Below, piece after piece: positions 8,801-17,400 of a DNA stretch of 64,000 nucleotides. The DNA is from an uncultured Ruminococcus sp. (GTDB taxonomy: Bacteria; Bacillota; Clostridia; Oscillospirales; Acutalibacteraceae): positions 1 through 64,000 of the forward strand of contig CADBCC010000001.1 in assembly GCA_902793125.1 (NCBI GenBank), written 5' to 3'. The notes beneath the pieces are model-generated. The model worked only from the letters and a program-made list of their open reading frames with translations, did no database searches and had not been told where the DNA came from. The position numbers were made by a program, and so were the translations under genes. Position 1 is the first letter of the stretch; each line of letters begins with the position of its first letter.

Positions 8801-9855
8801 TAGTCGAGCGCGGGCTCGAAGCAGGCGTAAGTTGAACCCGTAACGGCATTTTTAATCTCATTTAATGTATAGCCGATTGCGATTTTAGCCGCAACCTTTG
8901 CAATAGGATAACCCGTAGCTTTTGAAGCGAGCGCAGATGAACGCGACACACGCGGATTAACTTCAATAACCGCATACTCAAACGTCTCGGGATTAAGCGC
9001 GAACTGGCAGTTGCATCCGCCCTCGACTTTAAGCGCGGAAATAATATTCAGCGCCGCGGAGCGGAGCATCTGGTACTCCTTGTCCGCTAAAGTAACCGCG
9101 GGCGCGATTACTATAGAGTCGCCCGTATGAACGCCTACGGGGTCGAAGTTTTCCATTGAGCAGACTGTAATTACGTTACCCAAAGAGTCGCGCATAACCT
9201 CGAACTCAATCTCTTTCCAGCCCGAAATACATTTCTCGATAAGACACTGGGTAATCGGAGAAAGCTCGAGACCGTTTGAGGCGATTTCCCTTAACTCCTC
9301 CTCATTGTTAACGATACCGCCGCCTGTACCGCCGAGCGTAAACGCGGGGCGCACAATAACGGGATATCCGATTTCATCGGCAAAAGCAACCGCCGCCTCA
9401 ACGTCGTTTACAACGGTTGACGGAATAACAGGCTGGTTGATTTCAAGCATAGTATCCTTGAACATCTGCCTGTCTTCGGCTTTGTCGATAGTTTCGGGAA
9501 CTGCGCCTAAAAGCTTAACGCCGTATTTATCGAGGAAGCCTTCCTTAGCAAGCTGCATCGAAAGCGTAAGTCCTGTCTGACCGCCGAGCGTTGAAAGCAG
9601 GGAGTCCGGTCTTTCTTTTATAATAATTCGCTTTACAATTTCCAAAGTAAGCGGTTCTATATAAACCTTATCCGCCATAGCGTTATCGGTCATAATAGTC
9701 GCGGGGTTTGAGTTCACAAGTATAACCTCAAGTCCTTCTTCCTTTAACGCGCGGCAGGCCTGAGTTCCCGCGTAGTCAAATTCCGCCGCCTGTCCGATTA
9801 CAATCGGGCCCGAGCCGATAACCATAACTCTTTTAATATCCGGTTTCAATGGCAT
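5803..9855 (-). CDS. carB-dapF: Carbamoyl-phosphate synthase large subunit fused to diaminopimelate epimerase
   Basis: One uninterrupted frame of 1350 residues with two enzymes. Residues 1 to about 1065 are a complete CarB. Its two synthetase halves start [20 protein letters not shown] and [20 protein letters not shown], each with an ATP-grasp fold, and an MGS-like allosteric domain ends near [12 protein letters not shown]. It makes carbamoyl phosphate for pyrimidines and arginine with ammonia from CarA. After about 18 linker residues, residue 1069 begins a full-length DapF ([15 protein letters not shown]). Its two catalytic cysteines are in MCGNGIRC (about 1143) and [13 protein letters not shown] (about 1299); it epimerises LL- to meso-diaminopimelate. 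No stop or clear ribosome site was seen at the junction, although the Met at plus-strand 6651 could also initiate. The start at 9855 was preferred to a TTG two codons upstream because it is an ATG behind AAAGGA. Each half is confidently identified; joint translation is inferred from the frame. Confidence 0.92.
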   Translation of the reverse strand: [1350 protein letters not shown]

Positions 9856-9879
9856 AATCAATCATTCCTTTATTTTTTT

Positions 9880-9983
9880 ATGTCCACGTCTTACGTGTTC
9901 GTTCCTATCATAAATTCATATCCCCCGCACCTTTAATTCACTATGAAGTTTTGGATATAGAGGATACGTTCATCTATACAGTT
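9880..9983 (-). repeat. Intergenic element family, copy A
   Basis: A full copy in the carA-carB gap. Plus-strand landmarks: hairpin CACGT-CTT-ACGTG, then GTTCCTATC, ATATCCCCCGCACCTTTA, CTATGAAGTTTTGGATAT and GTTCATCTATA. The hairpin end lies about 25 nt upstream of the carB start. Read in gene direction the hairpin is at the 3' end. Confidence 0.75.
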
Positions 9984-10018
9984 TTAACTATTAACTATTA
10001 CCTATTAACTATTAACTG
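9984..10018. repeat. Degenerate heptamer tract (TTAACTA)
   Basis: Five or so copies of a 7-8 nt unit (TTAACTATTAACTATTACCTA...). Similar tracts occur at 18070-18118, 61145-61167 and 62686-62720, mostly next to copies of the intergenic element. Confidence 0.7.
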
Positions 10019-10021
10019 AAC

Positions 10022-10087
10022 AATATCCCCCGTACGTTTAGGGTACTGTGAAGTTTTGGATGTATGTGTAACGTTCATCTATATCTT
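10022..10087 (-). repeat. Intergenic element family, copy A2 (partial)
   Basis: It shares AATATCCCCCGTACGTTTA, GTGAAGTTTTGGATGTA and ACGTTCATCTATA with copy A but lacks the hairpin and the GTTCCTATC part. It is followed by an ACTGAGA heptamer tract near 10183-10205. Confidence 0.65.
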
Positions 10088-10214
10088 AGTTGTAAGTGGT
10101 AAGAATCAATTCTCGGTTATAAGTTATTATTCAGTCGGGAAACCGTTGTTGTTTTTTCAGCTAACTGTCTGCTCGACCATAACTGAGAACTGAGAACTGA
10201 CTACTGAGAACTGC

Positions 10215-11294
10215 TTACTTCTTATTATTCTTAATCATTTCAATAAATCTATCGAACAGAAAAGCTGTATCCTTAGGACCGCCGCAGGCTTCGGGATGGA
10301 ACTGTACCGAAAAAGCGGGCATATCCTTGTAGTTAACGCCCTCGCAGGTTCCGTCGTTTCCGTTTACAAAGCTTACCTCGGCATTTTCGGGAACCGAATC
10401 GTTAACAACCGCGTAGCCGTGGTTCTGGGATGTAATGAACACCCTGTCCGTGCTGAGCTCTTTAGCGGGCTGGTTAGCGCCTCTGTGTCCGTAATGGAGC
10501 TTTTCGGTTTTCGCTCCCTGGGAAAGAGCTAAGAGCTGATGTCCAAGACAGATTCCGAAGGTCGGTATTTTATTTTTGCAAAGCTTTTTAAGCTCGGCTA
10601 TCGCTTCTTTATTTTCCTGCGGATCGCCGGGGCCGTTTGAAAGCATAATTCCGTCGGGATTTAAAGCTAAAATCTCGTCCGCCGTTGTATTATAAGGAAC
10701 AACCGTAAGGTTACAGCCTCTCTTTACAAGCTCGCGGCCGATATTATGCTTTGCGCCGTAGTCGATAAGCACAACATTATATTCGGGATTTTCGGCTTTA
10801 AAAACTTCTCTCTCTTTTATAGAAGTTGAGCTTACCGCCTTTTCAACCTTATAAGGTTTAATCTCCTCAATATCCTTTTCGAGGTTATCAAGCGTATATG
10901 TAAGCTTACAGTTCATAACGCCGTACTCGCGCACAATTCTCGTAAGCGCGCGCGTATCAATATCATAAAGTCCGGGGATATCCGCGCTTTTTAAAAAAGT
11001 GTCAAGATCACCCTCGCAACGGAAGTTGCTGGGAGCTTGGCACCAATTACGAACAATATATGCTTTTAAAGCGGGAGAATTACTCTCAAAATCAGCGGGA
11101 ATAACCCCGTAGTTACCGATAAGAGGGAATGTCTGAATAACGACCTGTCCAAAGTAACTGGGGTCGGTAAGTGTTTCAAGATAACCCGTCATAGCAGTTG
11201 TAAAGACAAGTTCTCCCGTTGTTTCCTTCTCGGCTCCAAAGGCTTTGCCCTCGAAATATGTGCCGTTTTCCAAAATAAGATAAGCTCGGCTCAT
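10215..11294 (-). CDS. carA: Carbamoyl-phosphate synthase small subunit (glutaminase)
   Basis: 359 residues, normal for CarA. It hydrolyses glutamine and channels ammonia to CarB. The N-terminal CPSase small-chain domain (TGYLETLTDPSYFGQVV) precedes a class I glutamine amidotransferase domain with the nucleophile Cys in FGICLGHQLLALSQGA and the His/Glu pair in FSVQFHPEACGG. The start ATG follows GAAAGGAAG. It lies upstream of carB-dapF on the same strand, with an unusually long 359-bp repeat-filled gap for two subunits of one enzyme. Confidence 0.96.
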   Translation of the reverse strand: MSRAYLILENGTYFEGKAFGAEKETTGELVFTTAMTGYLETLTDPSYFGQVVIQTFPLIGNYGVIPADFESNSPALKAYIVRNWCQAPSNFRCEGDLDTFLKSADIPGLYDIDTRALTRIVREYGVMNCKLTYTLDNLEKDIEEIKPYKVEKAVSSTSIKEREVFKAENPEYNVVLIDYGAKHNIGRELVKRGCNLTVVPYNTTADEILALNPDGIMLSNGPGDPQENKEAIAELKKLCKNKIPTFGICLGHQLLALSQGAKTEKLHYGHRGANQPAKELSTDRVFITSQNHGYAVVNDSVPENAEVSFVNGNDGTCEGVNYKDMPAFSVQFHPEACGGPKDTAFLFDRFIEMIKNNKK

Positions 11295-11524
11295 AAAATC
11301 TTCCTTTCAATAGATTTTTATATTAATCATTAGATTTAAATACTTTCATAAATAACGAAGACTTATAAAATCCCCGCCTTTATCCATCATATTATTTTAA
11401 TCTATTTTTCCCTTATTGTTATTACATATTAGAAATATAAAATTTTTATTTTCATTTTTTATTAAACTATTTTTTAAAGCGTGATAATAAGCTTATTTCC
11501 CGCTTTTTACTTTAAAAATATCTA

Positions 11525-11553
11525 TTGACATTTTTTCTTATTCGTTATATACT
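11525..11553 (+). promoter_or_regulatory. Near-consensus promoter for glnN
   Basis: TTGACA (11525-11530), 17-bp spacer, TATACT (11548-11553). The predicted transcription start is near 11560, giving a leader of about 65 nt. Confidence 0.85.
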
Positions 11554-11572
11554 TTACATTGATAAAGCGGCA

Positions 11573-11606
11573 ACGGCGCTGTGAGCTTTTGCTCACGGCG
11601 TTTTTT
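11573..11606 (+). terminator. Terminator-like hairpin in the glnN leader
   Basis: GTGAGC-TTTT-GCTCAC with flanking GC pairs is followed by TTTTTT at 11601-11606. It lies between the promoter and the ribosome site (AAAAGGAG, 11611-11618) of glnN, so it is placed to act as an attenuator. Confidence 0.7.
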
Positions 11607-11625
11607 GCTTAAAAGGAGATTCAAT

Positions 11626-13719
11626 ATGGTAAATGTTCCCGAACTATTCGGCTGCAACGTCTTTAACGACGATGTAATGAGAGATAAGCTCCCGAAGCCT
11701 ATCTACAAAGCTTTAAAGAAAACAATTCAGGACGGCGAAACTTTGGACGACAGCGTCGCAAACGCTGTTGCTCACGCTATGAAAGAATGGGCAATCGAAA
11801 AGGGATGTACCCACTATACCCACTGGTTCCAGCCTTTAACAGGCGTTACCGCGGAAAAGCACGACAGCTTTATTACTCCCGACGGAGACGGAAAAGTAAT
11901 TATGACCTTCTCGGGTAAAGAGCTTATAAAAGGCGAACCCGACGCGTCATCTTTCCCAAGCGGCGGTATCAGAGCTACTTTCGAAGCGCGCGGATACACA
12001 GCGTGGGACCCCACCTCTCCCGCTTTCGCAAAAGACGGCACCCTTTATATCCCCACCGCTTTTCTATCCTACACAGGCGAGGTTTTAGACAAAAAGACTC
12101 CGCTTCTCCGTTCGATGGAAAGAATCTCAAAAGAAGCGGTAAGAATACTCCATCTTTTAGGAAAAACCGAAGTTAACCGCGTAGTAACCACCGTCGGCCC
12201 CGAGCAGGAATATTTCCTTATTGATAAGAAAATGTACGATGCCCGTCCCGACTTAATCTTTACGGGACGCACGCTTTTCGGCGCAAAAGCTCCGAAAGGC
12301 CAGGAGCTTGACGACCATTATTTCGGCTCGATTAAAACCAGAGTTATCGAGTTTATGGCTGAGCTCGATAAAGAACTATGGTCATACGGAATTTACGCTA
12401 AAACCGAACACAACGAAGTTGCTCCTTCCCAGCACGAAGTCGCTCCGATTTACACAACTTCTAACGTAGCAGTTGACAACAACGAGCTGCTTATGGAAAT
12501 ACTTAAAAAGACCGCCGAAAAATTCGACCTCGTTTGTCTTTTACACGAAAAGCCTTTCGCGGGCGTTAACGGTTCGGGCAAACACAACAACTGGTCGCTT
12601 TTTACAAACACAGGCGAAAACCTCTTAAAGCCGGGTAAGCACCCCTCGGAGAATGTTCAGTTCCTTATTTTCTTAGCGGCTATTGTAAAAGCCGTTGACG
12701 ATTATCAGGATCTGCTGCGAATCTCGGTAGCTTCCGCGGGCAACGACCACCGTCTCGGCGCCAACGAAGCGCCTCCCGCAATTCTTTCGGTATTTTTAGG
12801 CGACGATTTAGGAGCTGTTGTTGATTCAATAGAAATCGGCGAAGAACACGAAAGCGAAGGCAAGAAGAGCATGGACCTCGGAGTTGAGGTTCTTCCGACA
12901 GTCCGCAAAGATACAACCGACCGCAACCGCACATCTCCGTTCGCGTTCACGGGAAACCGTTTTGAGTTCAGAATGCTGGGCTCAGCCGCAAATATCGCAA
13001 GCGCGAATATAATTCTTAACACAGCGGTAGCCGAGGAGCTTAAAGAATTCGCAGACCGCCTCGAAACCGTAAAAGACGTTAAGAGCGCGGCTAAGAGATT
13101 AGTTGTAAGAACATTTAAAAAGCACGACAGAATTATCTTCAACGGCGACAACTACTCGGATGAATGGGTTGAGGAAGCCGAAAAAAGAGGACTCTACAAC
13201 TTAAAGAGCGTTCCCGACGCCGTTAAGCATTATATTGACGAAAAGAATATTGAGCTTTTCACAAAGAACGAAGTTTTAACAAAAGAAGAGCTTACAGCGC
13301 GTTACGAGGTCGAACTCGAAAACTACGCTAAATTAATTAACATCGAAGCTCTTACAACTCTCGATATGGCGAAAAAGGATATTATCCCCGCTGTAACGGA
13401 GTACGTAAAAACGCTTACGGATACGGCTTTGGCTAAGCAGTCACTTTCCCCCGATATTCCCACAAGCTTAGAAAGAGATCTTATAACAGATTTAAGCAAA
13501 AAGCTTATACTCTTCTCGGATAAGGTTAAGAAACTCGAAACCGACTTGAGTAAAGCGGGCGAATACGCGGAAGACAAACAGGCTTACGCCGACTTCTACT
13601 GCCACACAATACTTGTGGATATGCAGGAGTTAAGAGAGATAGGCGACGATATGGAATCTCTTACTTCTTCCGAATACTGGCCCTATCCGTCCTACGGCGA
13701 AATGCTTTTCGGAGTGTAA
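11626..13719 (+). CDS. glnN: Glutamine synthetase type III
   Basis: 697 residues, as expected for GSIII and far longer than GSI (about 450). It makes glutamine from glutamate, ammonia and ATP. GSIII hallmarks include [50 protein letters not shown] and [19 protein letters not shown], which carry the glutamate- and ATP-binding and metal residues. The frame extends upstream, but the ATG at 11626 has an ideal AAAAGGAG site and gives the family N-terminus. The strong promoter followed by a leader hairpin suggests attenuation by nitrogen status. Its product feeds CarA, and gdhA lies 5 kb away. Confidence 0.96.
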   Translation: MVNVPELFGCNVFNDDVMRDKLPKPIYKALKKTIQDGETLDDSVANAVAHAMKEWAIEKGCTHYTHWFQPLTGVTAEKHDSFITPDGDGKVIMTFSGKELIKGEPDASSFPSGGIRATFEARGYTAWDPTSPAFAKDGTLYIPTAFLSYTGEVLDKKTPLLRSMERISKEAVRILHLLGKTEVNRVVTTVGPEQEYFLIDKKMYDARPDLIFTGRTLFGAKAPKGQELDDHYFGSIKTRVIEFMAELDKELWSYGIYAKTEHNEVAPSQHEVAPIYTTSNVAVDNNELLMEILKKTAEKFDLVCLLHEKPFAGVNGSGKHNNWSLFTNTGENLLKPGKHPSENVQFLIFLAAIVKAVDDYQDLLRISVASAGNDHRLGANEAPPAILSVFLGDDLGAVVDSIEIGEEHESEGKKSMDLGVEVLPTVRKDTTDRNRTSPFAFTGNRFEFRMLGSAANIASANIILNTAVAEELKEFADRLETVKDVKSAAKRLVVRTFKKHDRIIFNGDNYSDEWVEEAEKRGLYNLKSVPDAVKHYIDEKNIELFTKNEVLTKEELTARYEVELENYAKLINIEALTTLDMAKKDIIPAVTEYVKTLTDTALAKQSLSPDIPTSLERDLITDLSKKLILFSDKVKKLETDLSKAGEYAEDKQAYADFYCHTILVDMQELREIGDDMESLTSSEYWPYPSYGEMLFGV

Positions 13720-13742
13720 TTAATTAACAAAAAATAATAGTT

Positions 13743-13799
13743 TCGGTCGGGCAGACAGAACGGTTATAATTCCAACCATTGTCTCCCGACCGATTTTTT
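13743..13799 (+). terminator. glnN terminator
   Basis: Outer stem TCGGTCGGG / CCCGACCGA (13743-13751 with 13785-13793) followed by TTTTTT. The loop is long (33 nt) and contains a GGTT/AACC inner pairing. Confidence 0.8.
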
Positions 13800-13818
13800 G
13801 CGTCTAATTATAAATACA

Positions 13819-13868
13819 GCCGGGAAACAACGTTGAAAAATTCTCAGGCTGTCTTCCCGACCGTAATT
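13819..13868. repeat. CGGGAAAC...CCCGACCG hairpin element
   Basis: CAGCCGGGAAAC...CTGTCTTCCCGACCGTAA resembles 10131-10185 (CAGTCGGGAAAC...CTGTCTGCTCGACCATAA) and the glnN terminator stem next to it. It forms an imperfect hairpin with no T-run. Confidence 0.6.
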
Positions 13869-13894
13869 GTTGATCTTAAATTATTAATTGATAA

Positions 13895-14206
13895 TTAAAC
13901 AAATTTTACAGCAGTTCCGCAGACCATTATCTCAGCCGCGCCCTGCATTACAGATGAACTCGAGAATCTTACGGCTACAATAGCGTCGGCGCCCATAGCC
14001 TGAGCTTTCTCAATCATTCTGCTGATTGCGACTTCTCTTGCTTCGGCAATCATCTTAGTATATGAAGCAGCCTCGCCGCCCACAATATTTCTGAAGCCCG
14101 CGCCGATGTCTTTAAAAGCGTTCTTAGTCTGAACCGTGCTTCCGGTAACCATACCTATTGTCTGTAAATTCTGTCCTTCAATTCTCTCTGTCGTTACTAT
14201 TACCAT
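13895..14206 (-). CDS. YbjQ / UPF0145 family protein
   Basis: 103 residues. The sequence matches the small YbjQ (DUF74) family: VTTERIEGQNLQTIGMVTGSTV, KDIGAGFRNIVGGEAASYTKMI, ARE.AISRM...A...GADAIV and a glycine-hydrophobic C-terminus. Family members form pentameric rings; their function is unknown. The start at 14206 was preferred to an upstream Met because AGGAGG lies directly before it. No operon partner is evident. Confidence 0.85.
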   Translation of the reverse strand: MVIVTTERIEGQNLQTIGMVTGSTVQTKNAFKDIGAGFRNIVGGEAASYTKMIAEAREVAISRMIEKAQAMGADAIVAVRFSSSSVMQGAAEIMVCGTAVKFV

Positions 14207-14277
14207 AAGATAAACCTCCTGAAAACTTAATATAAGTATTATATCACATATTAATGTTTTTTGCAAAGGAAACTGAA

Positions 14278-14418
14278 TTATAATAAATCCTCCAAAGCAA
14301 CCTTTTTAAACATATCATTAAATTTTCCGTTAATATTATAGGGTTTTGAAGCGCAGAGAACATCCGCCTTAATAATTTCTTCAATTTTTATTTCGGGGAT
14401 TAAATATTTTTCTTTCAT
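14278..14418 (-). CDS. Small 46-residue peptide, translationally linked to the upstream secreted protein
   Basis: A short gene (MKEKYLIPEIKIEEIIKADV, then LCASKPYNINGK, ending KKVALEDLL). The ribosome site AAGGAGG overlaps the stop of the 1125-residue gene, with 7 bases to the ATG, so expression is probably coupled. It has no signal peptide. The K-Y-x-x-P-E-I...D-V-L-x-x-S pattern resembles short Ruminococcus/Clostridia peptides, some annotated as RiPP-like precursors; this is recalled, not searched. No modifying enzyme is adjacent. Function unknown. Confidence 0.65.
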   Translation of the reverse strand: MKEKYLIPEIKIEEIIKADVLCASKPYNINGKFNDMFKKVALEDLL

Positions 14419-14430
14419 TTCATATCCTCC

Positions 14431-17400
14431 TTAAGACACATAATCCGAAGAATTAAACACAATTCCCGTCTTATCCCTCGCGGGGTAATTAATATAATGG
14501 GTTTCGCCTTTATAAGTGATATAGAAACGTACGGCAAGTGTATATCCCGTCGGGATTTCATCAACTCCGGCTGTTATATATTTATAATCGGTAGAGCTGA
14601 AATTCTTATCGCCGAAGCTGCCTGTTAAGGAATTTTCGGTATTCTTACAGGAATGTTTATTCAGCTTAGGATTATCAATCTTCACCTTATCGATGGGAAC
14701 ATCTACGTCATCGCCCTCAACAGCGGCGAAAACATAACCGAAATCCGAGTTTGGATTTTCGTACAGCTTTTTAAGAATTTTTGAGCTTAATACTGTCATA
14801 AATCTTAAGCTGTCGTTTCTTTCGCTCTCATTGCTTAAATTGGTAAGCTTTTTCTGGAAGCCGAGTAAACGTCCGCCGTAATACTGGTTTTCAAGCGGAA
14901 GGTTAGCGGTGAAAATCACGTCTTTTACTCCGTCGGGAGTAATCTTCAGGTTAATAAGCTCTGTAGTTTCAGTTTCTTCTTCTGTAATCTGATCAAATTC
15001 TCCGCTCGAGTAGCTGTAGATATTATCATAATCGTCAAGGAAATACTCGATATTGCCTTTCTCGAATATATCAGCTTCCTTTTCGGGAATTCTGCGGTAG
15101 TACTCGGCTATATATTCAAGAGCTGAGGTGGTAAACACAAAGGCGTTGCTGTCGTTTACTCCGCTATAGTACAGGATATGTTCGTCATTATCGAACTCAT
15201 ACGGGCCGTAGCCGCTATGCGCTACCGCACTTTTATTTTCATATTTATATCCGTAATTATCCATTCCTACGCCTATATAGCCGTTAGCGGTTGTTGTGCT
15301 GACGGAAGAATCCGCCATAAATGACACCAAACTGTTTCCGACCTTTATTCTTGAATAACCGACGAATCCGTCGCCCGGATTATAATCATAAATATCGGCA
15401 TTATTCTGATATCCGCTTATATCGCCTACGGTTTTTCCGTAAATGTAATTAGGATAGAATTCGTACGGTTTATCGCTCGTACCGATTCCTTTTACATACA
15501 CGGTATTTCCGAGTCTCTGGGTATTGTCTTCTTCAATATCCGCGACAACCGAGTCGCCGAGCATAAGCTTATCTCCGTCGATCCAAAATCCGCCTGTTTC
15601 GCCTAAAACGAGTAATTCACCATCGTACATATAGTACGAATTTTCCATCTTACTTACAACGTCGGTATCCAGCTTAAGAATACTGCTCGTTTTCTCTACC
15701 TGCGTAAACTGCGCGGTATAAGTAACATCATGATCAGTCAGCGCCTCAAGCGCGGGCGACCATCCGCTGAATACATATCTGTAATCACCGTCATCGGGTT
15801 TACTCGGACGTTCTCCGTAATATTTCGGAGTTTTTCCTTCGGGATATTCTCTTGAGTCGAGTTCATTTCCGTCGTAGTTATTCCACGTAACGGTATAATA
15901 TGTAAGCGGTTGTGACGCATATTGAGCGGTGTAGTCTGTGTTACCGCTTACGGGAACTATCGAAGGCGACCAGCCCATAAAAGTATAGCGGTAGGTGTCG
16001 TCGTAATAAATTCCGGGGTCTGCGTTAGGATAAACAGGAGTTTCGCCCTCTGTATACTGCTTAGAAGCGAGCTCCGTACCGTCATAATCCAGCCACCTTA
16101 CAGTGTAAGTGTTCAAAACCATCTCTGTGGGAGCTTCCGTTGGAGCTTCTGTTGGAGCTTCCGTTGGAGCTTCTGTTGGGGCTTCCGTGGGAGCTTCTGT
16201 AGGCTCCTGTGTAGCCGGTTCGGTAGGAGTTTCGGTAACATCCCATGTTATTTTAATGCTTTTCAAGTAAGCGGCGCCGCTTTGCGAGCGGATACCTATA
16301 TATTTATAGTCACCGTTAATCTCTAACTCAGTAATATAATCATCAACTAACGCGACGGTTGTATTGTCAAATACCATTGAGTCGAGATAAGTACCTTTTG
16401 GAGAAGCACCGTACAGCTCCGAAGAAGATTTATACGCGGTATTATCTCCGTATATATCAAGAGTTCTGTTGCTTGAATTCTGGACATGATCCCACGCTAC
16501 CTCAATCTTGGTAATTCTTCCGTATGAGGCAGTTGTTACAATACCCGACGGACTTTGAGCGCGGATTTGGATATAAGCGCTTCCGCCCGAGGATTGTCCC
16601 GAATACACCGCGTTTGAAGCGCCTGTTTTACCGCTCCATTCGGTATAGCTTGACGGCTTTCCCGTAAAATCAGCGTTAAGAGTATCAACAACCGTTTCAC
16701 CTGCAACAGAGCTTGTAGGCGCCGTTGTTCCCTGAGCGGAATTTCCGTCATCCCAAGTTATTTCAACGGAGCTGAGATATATTGCGCCGCTGTTGGAACG
16801 TATTCCGACATAAGCGTAATCTCCGCTGACGGATATTGTACCTGTCGAAGAAACAGAACCTAATAAAGTTCCTTTTTTATTGTTGTTAAACAAATCGCTT
16901 GCCGATGTATAAGCGGTATTGCTTCCGTAAACATTTACCGTATTACTTCCGCTTGCTATGTTAATCTTAACCGATTTAACCTTACCGCCTGAGGTTGTGG
17001 AAACAATACCTGTATTACTGTCATTTGATTTAATCTGTATATTTCCGTTATTATAAGCGGATTGTCCCGCATAGATTGCTGTATTCTTCTTAACGTCAGA
17101 AAATTCCTTATATTTAGTTTCCGTAGCGGCAAAATCTGACGCTGTAAGTACATCGGTTACTCCGGATACGGCAGCTTCGGTAGCAGGCGCGGATGTTGCA
17201 GGCGCGGCAGTTGCGGGAGCTTCGGTTGCGGGAGCCGCAGTAGCGGGCGTATCGCCGCCTGAGCTATTGAGTTTATAAAGCTGAACCGCAAGCTGGGATG
17301 TATATGAGGATGACTTATAGTAACGGAAACGCGTCTGTCCGCTTGAAGGGTTGTAGCGCAGATACGCTCCGCCGCTTGATACAATATTCACGTCGCCGTT

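Larger units (their letters stand above)
9856..10214. other. carA-carB intergenic region
   Basis: 359 bp with no gene. It is packed with repeats: element copies A and A2, a TTAACTA heptamer tract, a CGGGAAAC...CGACC hairpin element (10131-10185) related to 13819-13868, and an ACTGAGA tract. No separate carB promoter was recognised. Confidence 0.65.
11295..11625. other. Divergent carA / glnN intergenic region
   Basis: 331 bp between divergent genes. The right part holds the glnN promoter (11525-11553) and the leader hairpin (11573-11606). No clear carA promoter or PyrR-type site was recognised in the AT-rich left part. Confidence 0.6.

Noticed and set aside
5803..9855. Assembly frameshift joining carB and dapF
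   Set aside because: Both halves are in the same frame with intact family ends and a plausible linker. A frameshift error would normally break one of them. Still worth confirming in reads.
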